Shown: positions 50,144 through 59,955 of the stretch, one piece after another
How positions within the stretch are numbered: the stretch's first letter is position 1
How the letters are laid out: the number at the start of each line of letters is the position of its first letter
From: Brevibacterium zhoupengii
GTDB lineage: Bacteria; Actinomycetota; Actinomycetes; Actinomycetales; Brevibacteriaceae
DNA length: 64,000 bases
Direction of reading: 5' to 3'
NCBI RefSeq assembly: GCF_021117425.1
Contig: NZ_CP088298.1
Span: forward strand, 3,720,001-3,784,000
Made by a program: the position numbers and the translations under genes
Notes under the pieces: model-generated
The model's database searches: none
What the model was told of the DNA's origin: nothing
Seen by the model: the letters and a program-made list of their open reading frames with translations, nothing else

Positions 50144-52555
50144 TCAGTGCCTACCGTGGCCCGCCGAGGCTGTGGCCTCGTCCCGGTCCGACTCGGCCAA
50201 GAGCGGGGTTCCCTGTGTCGAAGCGCCGTCGGCCTGAACTCCGTCGGTCTGTGCTTCGTCGGCGAGCACCTCGTCGGTCTGTCCTTCGTCGGCGTACTTG
50301 TACTCCGAGTGCGTGATCGCCTTGTTGGGCCACCACATCTTGTTGCCGACCAGGCTGATGATGGCCGGGACGATGACCGTGCGCACGAGGATGGTGTCGA
50401 CGAGGACGCCGACGCCGACGATGAGTCCCAGCTGCCCCAGGACCATCAGCGGCAGCATGCCCAGCGCCGCGAACACTCCGGCCAGGACGATGCCGGCGCT
50501 GGTGATCACGCCGCCGGTGTGGCTGATGGCTTCGATCATTCCCTGGCGAGCACCGTGGACGACCGATTCCTTCTTCGCCCGGTGGGAGAGGAAGATCGAG
50601 TAGTCGATGCCCAGTGCCACGAGGAACAGGAACGCGAGGATCGGAACCTGAGCATCGAGGGCTGCCTGGCCGAACATCGCTCGGGACAGGAACGCGCCGA
50701 GGCCGATCGCCGCGGCCGAGGATGCGACGTTGACCACGAGCAGGGTTCCGGCCACAAGCGGTGCACGGAGGATGCCGAGCAGGATGATGAAGCTGATGGC
50801 CAGGATCATCGGCGCGATCGTCAGGAAGTCCTGAGCGTTGCCGTCACGGGCATCGAGTTCGGTGGCCGCCGCGCCGCCGACCTGCGCGTTCGCACCGTCG
50901 ATCGCGTGGACGTCGGAGCGGATGTCCGTGATCAGGTCGAGGCCTGCGGGGCTGTCGGGTTCGTATTCGCCGGTGACCATGACCTTCGAGATCGAGGTGC
51001 CCTCGGCCGTCGTCTCGTCGATGACGTTGGCGCGCACGACCCCGTCGATGTCGGAAACGGAGTCTGCAACCTGATCGGCGTGGGCGGAGTCGGCCACGAC
51101 CCAGATGGGCTGCGATTCGCCGGGTGGGAAGTGCTCGGACAGGACGTCGAGGCCCTGCGCCGATTCGGACTGCACGCGGAACTTCTCGGACTGGTCCAGT
51201 CCCACCGAGGTGCCGATGAGTCCCGTGGCCATGACACCGAGGATGACGATTCCGGCGCCGAGGTGGATGCCGGGCTTCTTGACCACGCGAGTCGCGATGG
51301 TCCTCCAGATGGAGGGCTTTGCAGCGGGCGTGGCTGCGGATGTGGCTGCGGTCGCTTCGTCAGCAGCCGTCTCGTCGGCGGCAGTTTCGTCGGTGGCGTC
51401 CTGCACCTTGGGGACGAAGGGCCAGAACACTCCCTTGCCGCAGATCGCGAGAACCGGTGGCAGTGCGAAGAGCACGGCGGCCGCGGCGATGATGAGTCCG
51501 ACCGCTGCGGTGATGCCCAGTCCGCGGGTTCCCGGGATGACGGCGAAGACGAGGCTGAGCAGGGACAGGACGACCGTCAGGTTCGAGGCGAGTATCGTTG
51601 AGGCGGTGTGGGTCCAGGCCGACCTCAGTGCCAGACGGTGGTCTGATTCGCGGCCCAGTTCCTCCCGGTAGCGGGAGATGAACAGGAGCGCGTAGTTGGC
51701 TCCGGCGCCGAAGACGAGGACGCTGATGATGCCCGTGTCGAACTGCAGGTCAAGGACGTCACCGATGGCCCCGGTCACCGTGGAGGCGAGCCCGTCGGCG
51801 GTGCCGATGACGATCAGTGGCAGCAGCCACAGGATCGGCGAGCGGTAGGTGATGATGAGCAGCAAGGCGACGATGACGATGGTCACGATGAGGAGCGTGA
51901 AGTCCGCGCCGCCGAAGGCAGAGGCGATGTCGGCGCCGATCGCGGGTCCGCCGGTGACCAGGAGGGACATTCCGGAATCCTCGAGCGCACCGGCCTGCGA
52001 GTCATCGGCGATGAAGTCGCGAAGTCCGTCGACGGTCTCAGCGGTGTCGGAGTTGGTCAGTCCGACCTCGATGGGGACCATGAGCAGCGCGGCCTTGCCG
52101 TCCTCGCTCATGATCGGTCGGCTGGCCTGGGACGCATCGTCACCGGACACGGAGTCCGCTGCATCGGATGACTCGCCGTTCTGGCTCGAATCTCCGTTTT
52201 GGCTCGAGTCTCCGTTCTGGGTCGAATCGCCGTTCTGGCTCGAGTCGATGTAGTCCCCGAGCGTGCCACCGAGCTTGCCCAGTTCGGCCTGCTCATCCGA
52301 GCTCAGTGTCGAACCGTCTTCGTGGGAGGCGACGACCATGACCGACTGCTTGTCGGCGTCCGGGAACTTCTGCAGGAGCTGGGCGGCCTGGGTGGATTCG
52401 GAGTCGGCCGGAGCTGATTCGTTGGCCCGGTCCTCGCCTGGTCCGGACAGGAGCCCGAAGAGGAGGGTGACGAGGATGACGATCCCGCCGAGGACGAACC
52501 ACGAACCGCGCTTCGACACGAGTGTGTGCGCGCTTTTCGTCAGTGTTGTGTTCAT
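50144..52555 (-). CDS. MMPL-family (RND-type) exporter
   Basis: The 803-residue protein has twelve predicted helices in two halves, each with a large extracytoplasmic loop. MMPL-type features are visible: FGAGANYALLFISRYREEL in the first half and FLFLVALGIDYSIFLSHRAKKE in the second, with the proton-relay Asp/Tyr pair in DYSIF. The first loop contains four 6-residue SQNGDS repeats and the central linker has ATDETAADETAADEA. Actinobacterial MMPL proteins export lipids, siderophores or drugs. The sensor kinase pair downstream may regulate it. Confidence 0.9.
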   Translation of the reverse strand: MNTTLTKSAHTLVSKRGSWFVLGGIVILVTLLFGLLSGPGEDRANESAPADSESTQAAQLLQKFPDADKQSVMVVASHEDGSTLSSDEQAELGKLGGTLGDYIDSSQNGDSTQNGDSSQNGDSSQNGESSDAADSVSGDDASQASRPIMSEDGKAALLMVPIEVGLTNSDTAETVDGLRDFIADDSQAGALEDSGMSLLVTGGPAIGADIASAFGGADFTLLIVTIVIVALLLIITYRSPILWLLPLIVIGTADGLASTVTGAIGDVLDLQFDTGIISVLVFGAGANYALLFISRYREELGRESDHRLALRSAWTHTASTILASNLTVVLSLLSLVFAVIPGTRGLGITAAVGLIIAAAAVLFALPPVLAICGKGVFWPFVPKVQDATDETAADETAADEATAATSAATPAAKPSIWRTIATRVVKKPGIHLGAGIVILGVMATGLIGTSVGLDQSEKFRVQSESAQGLDVLSEHFPPGESQPIWVVADSAHADQVADSVSDIDGVVRANVIDETTAEGTSISKVMVTGEYEPDSPAGLDLITDIRSDVHAIDGANAQVGGAAATELDARDGNAQDFLTIAPMILAISFIILLGILRAPLVAGTLLVVNVASSAAAIGLGAFLSRAMFGQAALDAQVPILAFLFLVALGIDYSIFLSHRAKKESVVHGARQGMIEAISHTGGVITSAGIVLAGVFAALGMLPLMVLGQLGLIVGVGVLVDTILVRTVIVPAIISLVGNKMWWPNKAITHSEYKYADEGQTDEVLADEAQTDGVQADGASTQGTPLLAESDRDEATASAGHGRH
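52173..52244. repeat. Four tandem 18-bp units inside the MMPL gene
   Basis: The unit TCTCCGTTCTGGCTCGAG and close variants repeat in frame (52173, 52191, 52209, 52227), giving Ser-Gln-Asn-Gly-Asp repeats in an extracytoplasmic loop. Confidence 0.9.
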
Positions 52556-52701
52556 GTCTCAAGCTCATCAATTTTCTGAGCTGGAAACATCGCCTAGGAG
52601 TTCAGACTAAATCTGCAACTTTCGATGGAGTAATGCCCCGGAACAACACCACGACACCCTCTGACCAGTGCAGATGTCCAGGATCCAGGTGGAGGTGCTG
52701 G

Positions 52702-53268
52702 CTAGGCGATGGAGGCGCCCGCCGCATCCATCTCGGCCAGGGCCAGTGTGGACGAGTCCTTGCCGACACCCGCGATGAGGTCCTGCAGAACGCGCACGGA
52801 CCAACCGCCCTTGAGCGCGTCGAGGACCGTGGCGCGTACGCAATGATCGGTCGCGATTCCGACGACGTCCACCTCGGCGATGGTGAGCCTCGTCAGCAGA
52901 TCGCCGAGGTGCTCCCCCGCGTCCGTCGTCCCTTGGAAGGCGGAGTAGTCGGGTGTGCCCCGGCCCTTGCGCACGTGGTCGGTGATGGCGTCGACGGAGA
53001 GCAGCGGGTCATACGCTGCACCCTCGCTGTCTGCGACGCAGTGGACTGGCCAGGTGTCGACGAAGTCGGGATCCTGGCTGAAGTGGCCGCCGTTGTCGCT
53101 GTCGGCATCATGCCAGTCGCGAGAGGCGATGATCGCGTCGTATTCGTCAGCGTGGGTGTCGACATAGCGCGTCACCTCTTCGGCAACACGGTCACCGCCG
53201 TTGACGCCGAGCGCCCCGCCCTCGGTGAAGTCGTTCTGGATGTCCACGATGAGAAGTGCCTTGCCCAT
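52702..53268 (-). CDS. pncA: Nicotinamidase
   Basis: The 188-residue isochorismatase-fold enzyme converts nicotinamide to nicotinic acid for NAD salvage. The catalytic triad is visible as Asp9 (IVDIQNDF), Lys101 (VRKGRG) and Cys143 (GIATDHCVRAT). Metal ligands are probably Asp52, His54 and His62 (SRDWHD...GGH). It lies between the MMPL gene and a DoxX gene, all leftward, with gaps that do not suggest tight coupling. Confidence 0.92.
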   Translation of the reverse strand: MGKALLIVDIQNDFTEGGALGVNGGDRVAEEVTRYVDTHADEYDAIIASRDWHDADSDNGGHFSQDPDFVDTWPVHCVADSEGAAYDPLLSVDAITDHVRKGRGTPDYSAFQGTTDAGEHLGDLLTRLTIAEVDVVGIATDHCVRATVLDALKGGWSVRVLQDLIAGVGKDSSTLALAEMDAAGASIA

Positions 53269-53298
53269 ACCTCGAGCATAGGCGCTTCTGCGCGAATA

Positions 53299-53787
53299 TC
53301 AGCCCTGCTTCAGGGCTTTCTTCTGGGCCTGCTTCGCCGCTTTTGCTGCGGCTTTCTGTGCCGCCTTCTTGGCCGCCTGCTTGGTTGTCTGAGCGCCTGC
53401 GACGAGGAGGAGTCCGCCCAGCGCTGCGACGTTCTTCGAGAAGTGGGTCTTGTGTGCGGCGGCGTCTGCGCCGTCCATCTCCCAGAAGGAGTGACCGGCC
53501 AGAGTGGTCGGCACCAGGGAGCCGGCGAGGGCGAGCGCGGAGAGTCGTGGCTTGATGCCCAGCGCCAAGGTGGTGCCGGCCAGGAGCTGGAGCCCACCGT
53601 TGGCGCGGACCAGGAGTTCGTCGTCTTCGGGCAGAACCGGCACGTATTCGCGGATCGCATCGAGCGTCGGAGCGGCAGCAGCTACTCGCCCGCCGGGACT
53701 CGTCAGTGCCGAGTAGCCGCCGGTGATGAAGATCGGTGCGGTGAGTACGCGTCCTGCCGTCTGCAGCAACGATGATCCGAATGCCAT
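53299..53787 (-). CDS. DoxX-family membrane protein
   Basis: The 162-residue product has four hydrophobic segments with DoxX features (FITGGYSALTSPGGR, ANGGLQLLAGTTLALG, LVPTTLAGHSFWEMDG). The Lys/Ala-rich basic tail (residues 133-162, including KKAAQKAAAKAAKQAQKKA) is unusual and may touch lipid headgroups or nucleic acid. AAGGAGAATTCC precedes the ATG. DoxX-type proteins are linked to redox and thiol homeostasis in mycobacteria. Confidence 0.85.
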   Translation of the reverse strand: MAFGSSLLQTAGRVLTAPIFITGGYSALTSPGGRVAAAAPTLDAIREYVPVLPEDDELLVRANGGLQLLAGTTLALGIKPRLSALALAGSLVPTTLAGHSFWEMDGADAAAHKTHFSKNVAALGGLLLVAGAQTTKQAAKKAAQKAAAKAAKQAQKKALKQG

Positions 53788-53841
53788 GGAATTCTCCTTG
53801 AGGTTGGGGGTTTTGAGCCTAACCGACTGCCACCGTCAGCC

Positions 53842-54984
53842 TCAAAGCGCTTCGCCATGAGACGTCACGGTCGCGTTGGTCTCTGCCGATCCGCTGGGAG
53901 CAGCGACGAGCCGTGGCTGTTTGAATCCCAGCTCGGGCTGCCGACGGAACTGACCGGTGACGAGGAGGACGACGATGACGATCGCGGACACGATCCATCC
54001 GCTCACACCCAGGAAAGCCACAAGCGCCATGTCCGGTGCCTGCGCAGAACCATCGATGAAGAGTCCGAGCAGCATTCCAGCTGAACCGTTGAGTGCGGCA
54101 TGCGCGGCGACGGCCGGCCAGACCGAGCCGGTGCGCAGCCGCAGCCAGCCGAAGAGGATTCCCACCATGACGCAGCCGCCGACCATGAACGCCAGACCCG
54201 TGATGTCGGGGCGAGCGAAGTTGTACCCGAGCAGGATCAGCGGTGCGTGCCACAGACCCCAGATCACTCCGACGATGAGCAGTGCCGGCCAGGTGCCCAG
54301 CGGTCGCAGGCTCGTCAGCAGCCAGCCGCGCCAACCGACTTCCTCGCCGAAGGCCACGGTGATATTGAACAGCGATCCCAACGCCATGATCGCCAGGTAG
54401 CCGACCACGGCCACGAGAACCGGGATCTCCTCCAACCCGGGCAGCTGTGCCAACTGCGCCTTGAACCCGGAGAGCCCGAGCAGATCAACCTGCATCCACC
54501 CGAACGCGGCACCCAGCAGATAGGCCACGGCGACCAGAACGAACACGCCGAAGAAGGCGAGTGCGGTCATCCCGAGCACCCGACCGAAGGGACGCAGCGG
54601 CCAGATACCCAGATACCGGACGATGCTGGACCGAGGCTCGCCGCTGCGCCGACGCTGGATGAGCATCGCCACGACCACCGCGATCAGCGGAGTGAACATC
54701 ATGGCCATTCCCGAGACCTGCACGAGCATCACATTGCCGAGTCCCTCGCCGCTCAACCACAGCGGCAGGCACACGAGCCAGGCCAGGATCACCGCGACGG
54801 CGACGAAGACTGCGAACTCGAGCCACGGCACCTTCGCCGGCACGATCGCCAACGGTCTGCCTTTGGCATCCGTGCTCTCCCCCACCGATTCTCGCTCCGT
54901 CTCCCCCGCCGATTCTCTCGCCGAGGTGGCTGTGGGCTCCGTGCCCACGATGGCCTTGTCATTGCGATCCGTACCCGTGCTCAC
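53842..54984 (-). CDS. CPBP-family intramembrane metalloprotease
   Basis: The 380-residue product starts at GTG 54984 with GAGGAG upstream. A charged Ser/Glu/Thr-rich N-terminus of 45 residues precedes eight predicted helices. The Abi/CPBP motifs are present: AFGEEVGWRGWLL (EExxxR), GVIWGLWHAPLILLGY and a later AAHAALN. Relatives process prenylated CAAX proteins or peptides, or act in bacteriocin immunity. No peptide or bacteriocin gene is nearby. Confidence 0.87.
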   Translation of the reverse strand: MSTGTDRNDKAIVGTEPTATSARESAGETERESVGESTDAKGRPLAIVPAKVPWLEFAVFVAVAVILAWLVCLPLWLSGEGLGNVMLVQVSGMAMMFTPLIAVVVAMLIQRRRSGEPRSSIVRYLGIWPLRPFGRVLGMTALAFFGVFVLVAVAYLLGAAFGWMQVDLLGLSGFKAQLAQLPGLEEIPVLVAVVGYLAIMALGSLFNITVAFGEEVGWRGWLLTSLRPLGTWPALLIVGVIWGLWHAPLILLGYNFARPDITGLAFMVGGCVMVGILFGWLRLRTGSVWPAVAAHAALNGSAGMLLGLFIDGSAQAPDMALVAFLGVSGWIVSAIVIVVLLVTGQFRRQPELGFKQPRLVAAPSGSAETNATVTSHGEAL

Positions 54985-56703
<1,719 letters not shown>

Positions 56704-56751
56704 TTCGGCACAGATAGCGGGGACACCGACGCCGAGCCACGCTCGATGATC

Positions 56752-56811
56752 AACGGTTGGCGCATTCGCTTCGATTTCACACGAGATTTCGAAGTGAATG
56801 CGCCAACCGTT
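56752..56811. other. Large hairpin (23-bp arms) downstream of argG
   Basis: Arms 56752-56774 and 56789-56811 pair at 22 of 23 positions; the exception at 56768/56795 is a G-T that pairs as a wobble in RNA. The loop is 14 nt. There is no T-run, so it is not a classic terminator. It may stabilise or end the argG mRNA, or be a REP-like element. Confidence 0.8.
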
Positions 56812-56903
56812 TCGTCCATTCATCGCCGTCGCTGCGGCTGGAGCAGCTGGCGGAGCGGCCCCGCTGCATTGACCTGTGGGCCCTGCGTGCACAGACTGAG
56901 ACG

Positions 56904-57248
56904 ATGATCGAGATGAGGCCGGGCTTTCACATGCTGCCGACCGACCAGCTCAACGAGACGATTGCAGGTTGGTCCGGGGCTCGCTTCGATGTGCTGTGGC
57001 AGCCAGACGACGACACTGCTCTGCTTGGCCGAGGGTCACGGGCACTCGTCATGATCGAAGATGACACGACCGAACGACAGTTGGGCCCCGGACCGGTCGT
57101 CATCACTGATCAACTGCCATCGGACATCGAGTGGGCGATCGCCCCAGTGACCGTTCCCGCAGGAACCTATGCAGCCTGCCGAATCGGCGCTGACCCTCTG
57201 AGGTTCCTCATTCTCGACGAACCCACTGACGTCTTCGGAGACCGCTGA
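56904..57248 (+). CDS. Small uncharacterised protein coupled to an AlkD-like gene
   Basis: The product is 114 residues from ATG 56904 (ATG 56913 possible). Predicted beta-rich, with WSGARFDVLWQPDDDTALLGRGSRALVMIEDD and VPAGTYAACRIGADPLRFLILDE, it looks like a small cupin-like or regulatory fold. I do not recognise the family. Its stop overlaps the next start as TGATG, so the two are probably translated together. Upstream extension of the frame runs through the argG hairpin and is unlikely. Confidence 0.55.
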   Translation: MIEMRPGFHMLPTDQLNETIAGWSGARFDVLWQPDDDTALLGRGSRALVMIEDDTTERQLGPGPVVITDQLPSDIEWAIAPVTVPAGTYAACRIGADPLRFLILDEPTDVFGDR

Positions 57249-58024
57249 TGTCTCCTGAGTCCCGTGCGCATTCCCTCGCCGAGGTGATCGAACGCGAACT
57301 GCGTGCTCATGGCTCTTCCGTACGCGCGGAGAAGGAACGGGCGTACCTCAAGAGTGAGCTCGTCCACTATGGCGTCGGCGTGCCCGACACTCGGGCTGTG
57401 GTGCGTGAGGCCCTGCGAGGAGCGGAGTTGGATCACGAAGTGGTCGTCGCGCTTGCCGAGGCGCTGTGGAACCCGGACCTCATCGGAATCGACGCTGCTG
57501 TCTTTGATCTCCGCAGTGCGGCCACGATGGTGCTCATCCAAGCGAAGGACCACCTCGGCGCCGGTGACAGTCTCTTCCTGGAACGACTGCTGCGGCAGGC
57601 ACATACTTGGGCCCTTGTCGATCCCCTCGCAGGGGACGCTGTCGGTCCTCTTGCCGAATACGATCCGGAGTTCGATCCAGTGCTGGAACGCTGGGCCAGT
57701 GACGAGGATTTCTGGATCCGACGCTCTGCCCTGCTGGCCCACCTCAGGCCTCTGCGGGAGGGACGCGGAGACTTCGAGCGATTCACGCGATATGCCGACG
57801 CCATGCTCGAGGAGAAGGAGTTCTTCATCCGCAAGGCCATCGGGTGGGTGCTGCGTGACACGGCCCGCACACGGCCAGATATGGTCTTCAAGTGGATGCT
57901 GCCACGCGCCGATCGAGCCTCAGGTGTGACCATGCGCGAAGTGGTGAAACGTCTGTCCCCTGACCAGCGAGATGCACTGCTTGCGGCTAGAGAGACTTCG
58001 CGAAGTCGAGCAGGATCTCGTTGA
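57248..58024 (+). CDS. AlkD-like DNA alkylation repair protein
   Basis: The 258-residue all-helical (HEAT-repeat) protein carries the AlkD signature residues: Trp121 and Asp125 in HTWALVDPLAGD and Arg158/159 in FWIRRSALLAHL, spaced like Trp109, Asp113 and Arg148 of Bacillus cereus AlkD. AlkD excises bulky or cationic alkyl-purines. The 3' end overlaps the convergent hydrolase gene by 38 bp. The partner gene upstream is unknown. Confidence 0.87.
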   Translation: MSPESRAHSLAEVIERELRAHGSSVRAEKERAYLKSELVHYGVGVPDTRAVVREALRGAELDHEVVVALAEALWNPDLIGIDAAVFDLRSAATMVLIQAKDHLGAGDSLFLERLLRQAHTWALVDPLAGDAVGPLAEYDPEFDPVLERWASDEDFWIRRSALLAHLRPLREGRGDFERFTRYADAMLEEKEFFIRKAIGWVLRDTARTRPDMVFKWMLPRADRASGVTMREVVKRLSPDQRDALLAARETSRSRAGSR

Positions 58025-58790
58025 ACGCCTCGGGCTGTTCGATGTTGGCCGCATGCCCATCCTCAGGGATGCTAACCGAGGTGCCGATCGGGGCAAGACC
58101 GGCCGATGCGGCTGCGTGCGCTGCCGGCCAGTGCTCGCTTTCGGCTCCTGCGACGAAGAGCACGGGCACATCCGTCCCCTCGATCACGGGGCGCCAGTCG
58201 GCCTTGGCATGGTCGTTCAGCAGTGCGAGCTCTCCGCGGGTGAGTTTGCGGTCCACGCCCTTCATAGCCTTGAGCAGACGCAGCAGGCGCCTACCCCTCT
58301 TCCAGATGGGCGTGCCGTGTCCGGTCGGAGGGATTTCCTCGGCGAAGTAGGTCTCGGCGTTGGATTCGTCGAAGCCGTAGTATCCGTGGGACCAGTCGGC
58401 AGTGTTGAGCATCTTCGGCGTCTGGTCGACGATCGTGATTCCGGCAATGCGGTCGGCGCGAAATTGGGAGAGATAGGACCAGATGGTGCTGCCGCCCATC
58501 GACCCACCCACGAGAAGAACATCGTTAAGGGCCAATGCCTCCAGGACCTGCGCCACGTCCTGGCCGCGGCGCTCCATGGTCACTCCGGCTTGGGGATGTT
58601 CGGCGCTTCCGTGGCCGCGCAGATCGACACAGAACACCTGGTAACCCGCCTGCGTCAGCGGTCCGACCTGGTAGCGCCAGCTCGTCGCCGGTGCCTTGAA
58701 CCCGGCCAGCAGTACTACCGGGCGTCCGGAGGAGTCTCCGGCTTGGGTGTATTCGAGACGGACACCGTCATCGGCAGTGATTGCGGCCAT
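57987..58790 (-). CDS. Alpha/beta hydrolase
   Basis: The 267-residue protein shows the nucleophile elbow GGSMGGS (Ser97), an oxyanion region VVLLAGFKAPATSWRYQ, CVDLRGHGSAEHP and the catalytic His in EDGHAANIEQPEAFN near residue 247. The catalytic acid is probably the Asp in IEGTDVPVLFVAG or nearby. The lid (residues 130-190) is rich in Gly/Tyr/Lys. It is a soluble esterase- or lactonase-like enzyme of unknown substrate. It ends inside the alkD-like gene. Confidence 0.87.
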   Translation of the reverse strand: MAAITADDGVRLEYTQAGDSSGRPVVLLAGFKAPATSWRYQVGPLTQAGYQVFCVDLRGHGSAEHPQAGVTMERRGQDVAQVLEALALNDVLLVGGSMGGSTIWSYLSQFRADRIAGITIVDQTPKMLNTADWSHGYYGFDESNAETYFAEEIPPTGHGTPIWKRGRRLLRLLKAMKGVDRKLTRGELALLNDHAKADWRPVIEGTDVPVLFVAGAESEHWPAAHAAASAGLAPIGTSVSIPEDGHAANIEQPEAFNEILLDFAKSL

Positions 58791-58909
58791 GGTCCAATCC
58801 TAGCGCCGAGCCAACTCGTACAGCCCGAGCGCTCAGACGATGGTGGTTGCTGCGCGAAGACAACGGCACTCACCACGCGAAGACGACGTCTCTGCGGGCA
58901 GGGATCGAA

Positions 58910-58948
58910 AAAGCCCCTCACCTTGCGTTTCCACTGGTGAGGGGCTTT
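58910..58948 (-). terminator. Rho-independent terminator of tRNA-Arg
   Basis: AAAGCCCCTCACC and its perfect complement form a 13-bp stem with a 13-nt loop. Reading leftward, the stem is followed by five T residues counting the last stem bases, 8 bp beyond the tRNA 3' end. Confidence 0.88.
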
Positions 58949-58955
58949 CTAACTG

Positions 58956-59028
58956 TGCGCCACGAGGGATTCGAACCCCCAACCTTCTGATCCGTAGTCA
59001 GATGCTCTATCCGTTGAGCTAGTGGCGC
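58956..59028 (-). tRNA. tRNA-Arg (anticodon ACG)
   Basis: This is a 73-nt cloverleaf on the minus strand. The acceptor arm GCGCCAC pairs perfectly with GTGGCGC. The anticodon arm CTGA CTACGGA TCAG places ACG at 34-36 (A34 is normally edited to inosine). The T-arm is GGGGG TTCGAAT CCCTC with one mismatched or wobble pair. The discriminator is A. Confidence 0.96.
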
Positions 59029-59193
59029 ATGTCGCTCGGACTCACGCCCTGCAACTCGAACAACTATACACACCGAATTCACTCAAGCTCAAATTCGAGC
59101 CGAGTGCGCTTCGCCACATTTGCGACTTCGGCTGAGTGGAGCCGCGCGCGCCTCGATGACAGTCGGCGGCCCCACTCGACAGCAGCGTGCAGA

Positions 59194-59580
59194 CTATCGC
59201 TGCGCGGGCTCCGTCTGTGCCGAATTCTTCCACCGACGTGCGGCAATGAAGGACCGGACACCCATGACGACGTAGATGATGAGCAGCACGAAGGTGATGA
59301 TGCTGGTGATCACGGCGGCGGGCCGTTCGGCCTCACCGGCGATGAGTGCACCGATCTGCATGACGTTCATCGCGGTACCGAAGATGCCCAGGATCGCAAC
59401 GACAAGGGCGATATGGATTCCGAGCTTCTGGTTCTTCAGGGCGATGAGGCCGCAGATCAGGATGACTGCACCCAGAATGGCCGGGATCAGCGCGGTCCAG
59501 CTGGCAAAGGCGGTAGCGACATAGGCGATGACACCGACGGCGATGAGGACGATGCCGAGTCCGATGGTGGTGCGGGGCAT
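59194..59580 (-). CDS. Small four-helix membrane protein
   Basis: The 128-residue product has four hydrophobic segments (about 5-25, 30-48, 54-78, 88-110) and a polar, basic C-terminus. AAGGAGC lies 4 nt before ATG 59580, fixing the start. An upstream extension would translate a 21-bp tandem repeat. I do not recognise a family; the pattern is like short actinobacterial membrane proteins of unknown function. Confidence 0.72.
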   Translation of the reverse strand: MPRTTIGLGIVLIAVGVIAYVATAFASWTALIPAILGAVILICGLIALKNQKLGIHIALVVAILGIFGTAMNVMQIGALIAGEAERPAAVITSIITFVLLIIYVVMGVRSFIAARRWKNSAQTEPAQR

Positions 59581-59590
59581 GATGCTCCTT

Positions 59591-59632
59591 ATAGTTTCAG
59601 GTGAGGTCGAAATAGTTTCAGGTGAGGTCGAA
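59591..59632. repeat. Perfect 21-bp tandem duplication in the 5' leader of the small membrane protein gene
   Basis: Positions 59591-59611 and 59612-59632 are identical (ATAGTTTCAGGTGAGGTCGAA). They end just before the ribosome site. The 21-bp period is two helical turns, so two copies of a regulator could bind the same face. Confidence 0.95.
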
Positions 59633-59640
59633 GGCGCCAA

Positions 59641-59955
59641 TACTGACGACGACTACCCCTAATTCTACAAGAGGTAGAAGTTAAGTCCACCTCTCACGAG
59701 AGCCGAGAACCACCTCGGCGAGGGAGCGGGGCCCGCTATTTTCACGATGGAACAGCTTTTGCAAGAAACAATCATCACTATGCAAATACACGTCAACGAA
59801 ATGACGCATTCGCGTCTTTCGTGATGCCGTTGTGATCCAATGCACATCTTCGCGTGACTCAAAACCAGGATTTTCCGGGCCACCCGCGTCCTACGGTGGA
59901 GATGTACCAGCCGCCAGGCAGAACCCCGTAATCCCGATTGACCAGGAGACCACTC
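59641..59955. promoter_or_regulatory. Divergent regulatory region of the PEP carboxykinase gene
   Basis: No gene is visible. AT-rich stretches at 59738-59795 (ATTTTCACG, TGCAAGAAACAATCATC, ATGCAAATACACG) stand out and probably hold promoters for pckG and the small membrane gene. GACGC ATTC GCGTC (59802-59815) is a short palindrome. Confidence 0.45.

Noticed and set aside
53842-54984. CPBP protease as bacteriocin immunity or processing gene
   Set aside because: No precursor peptide, modification enzyme or dedicated exporter is adjacent, so a bacteriocin locus is not supported.
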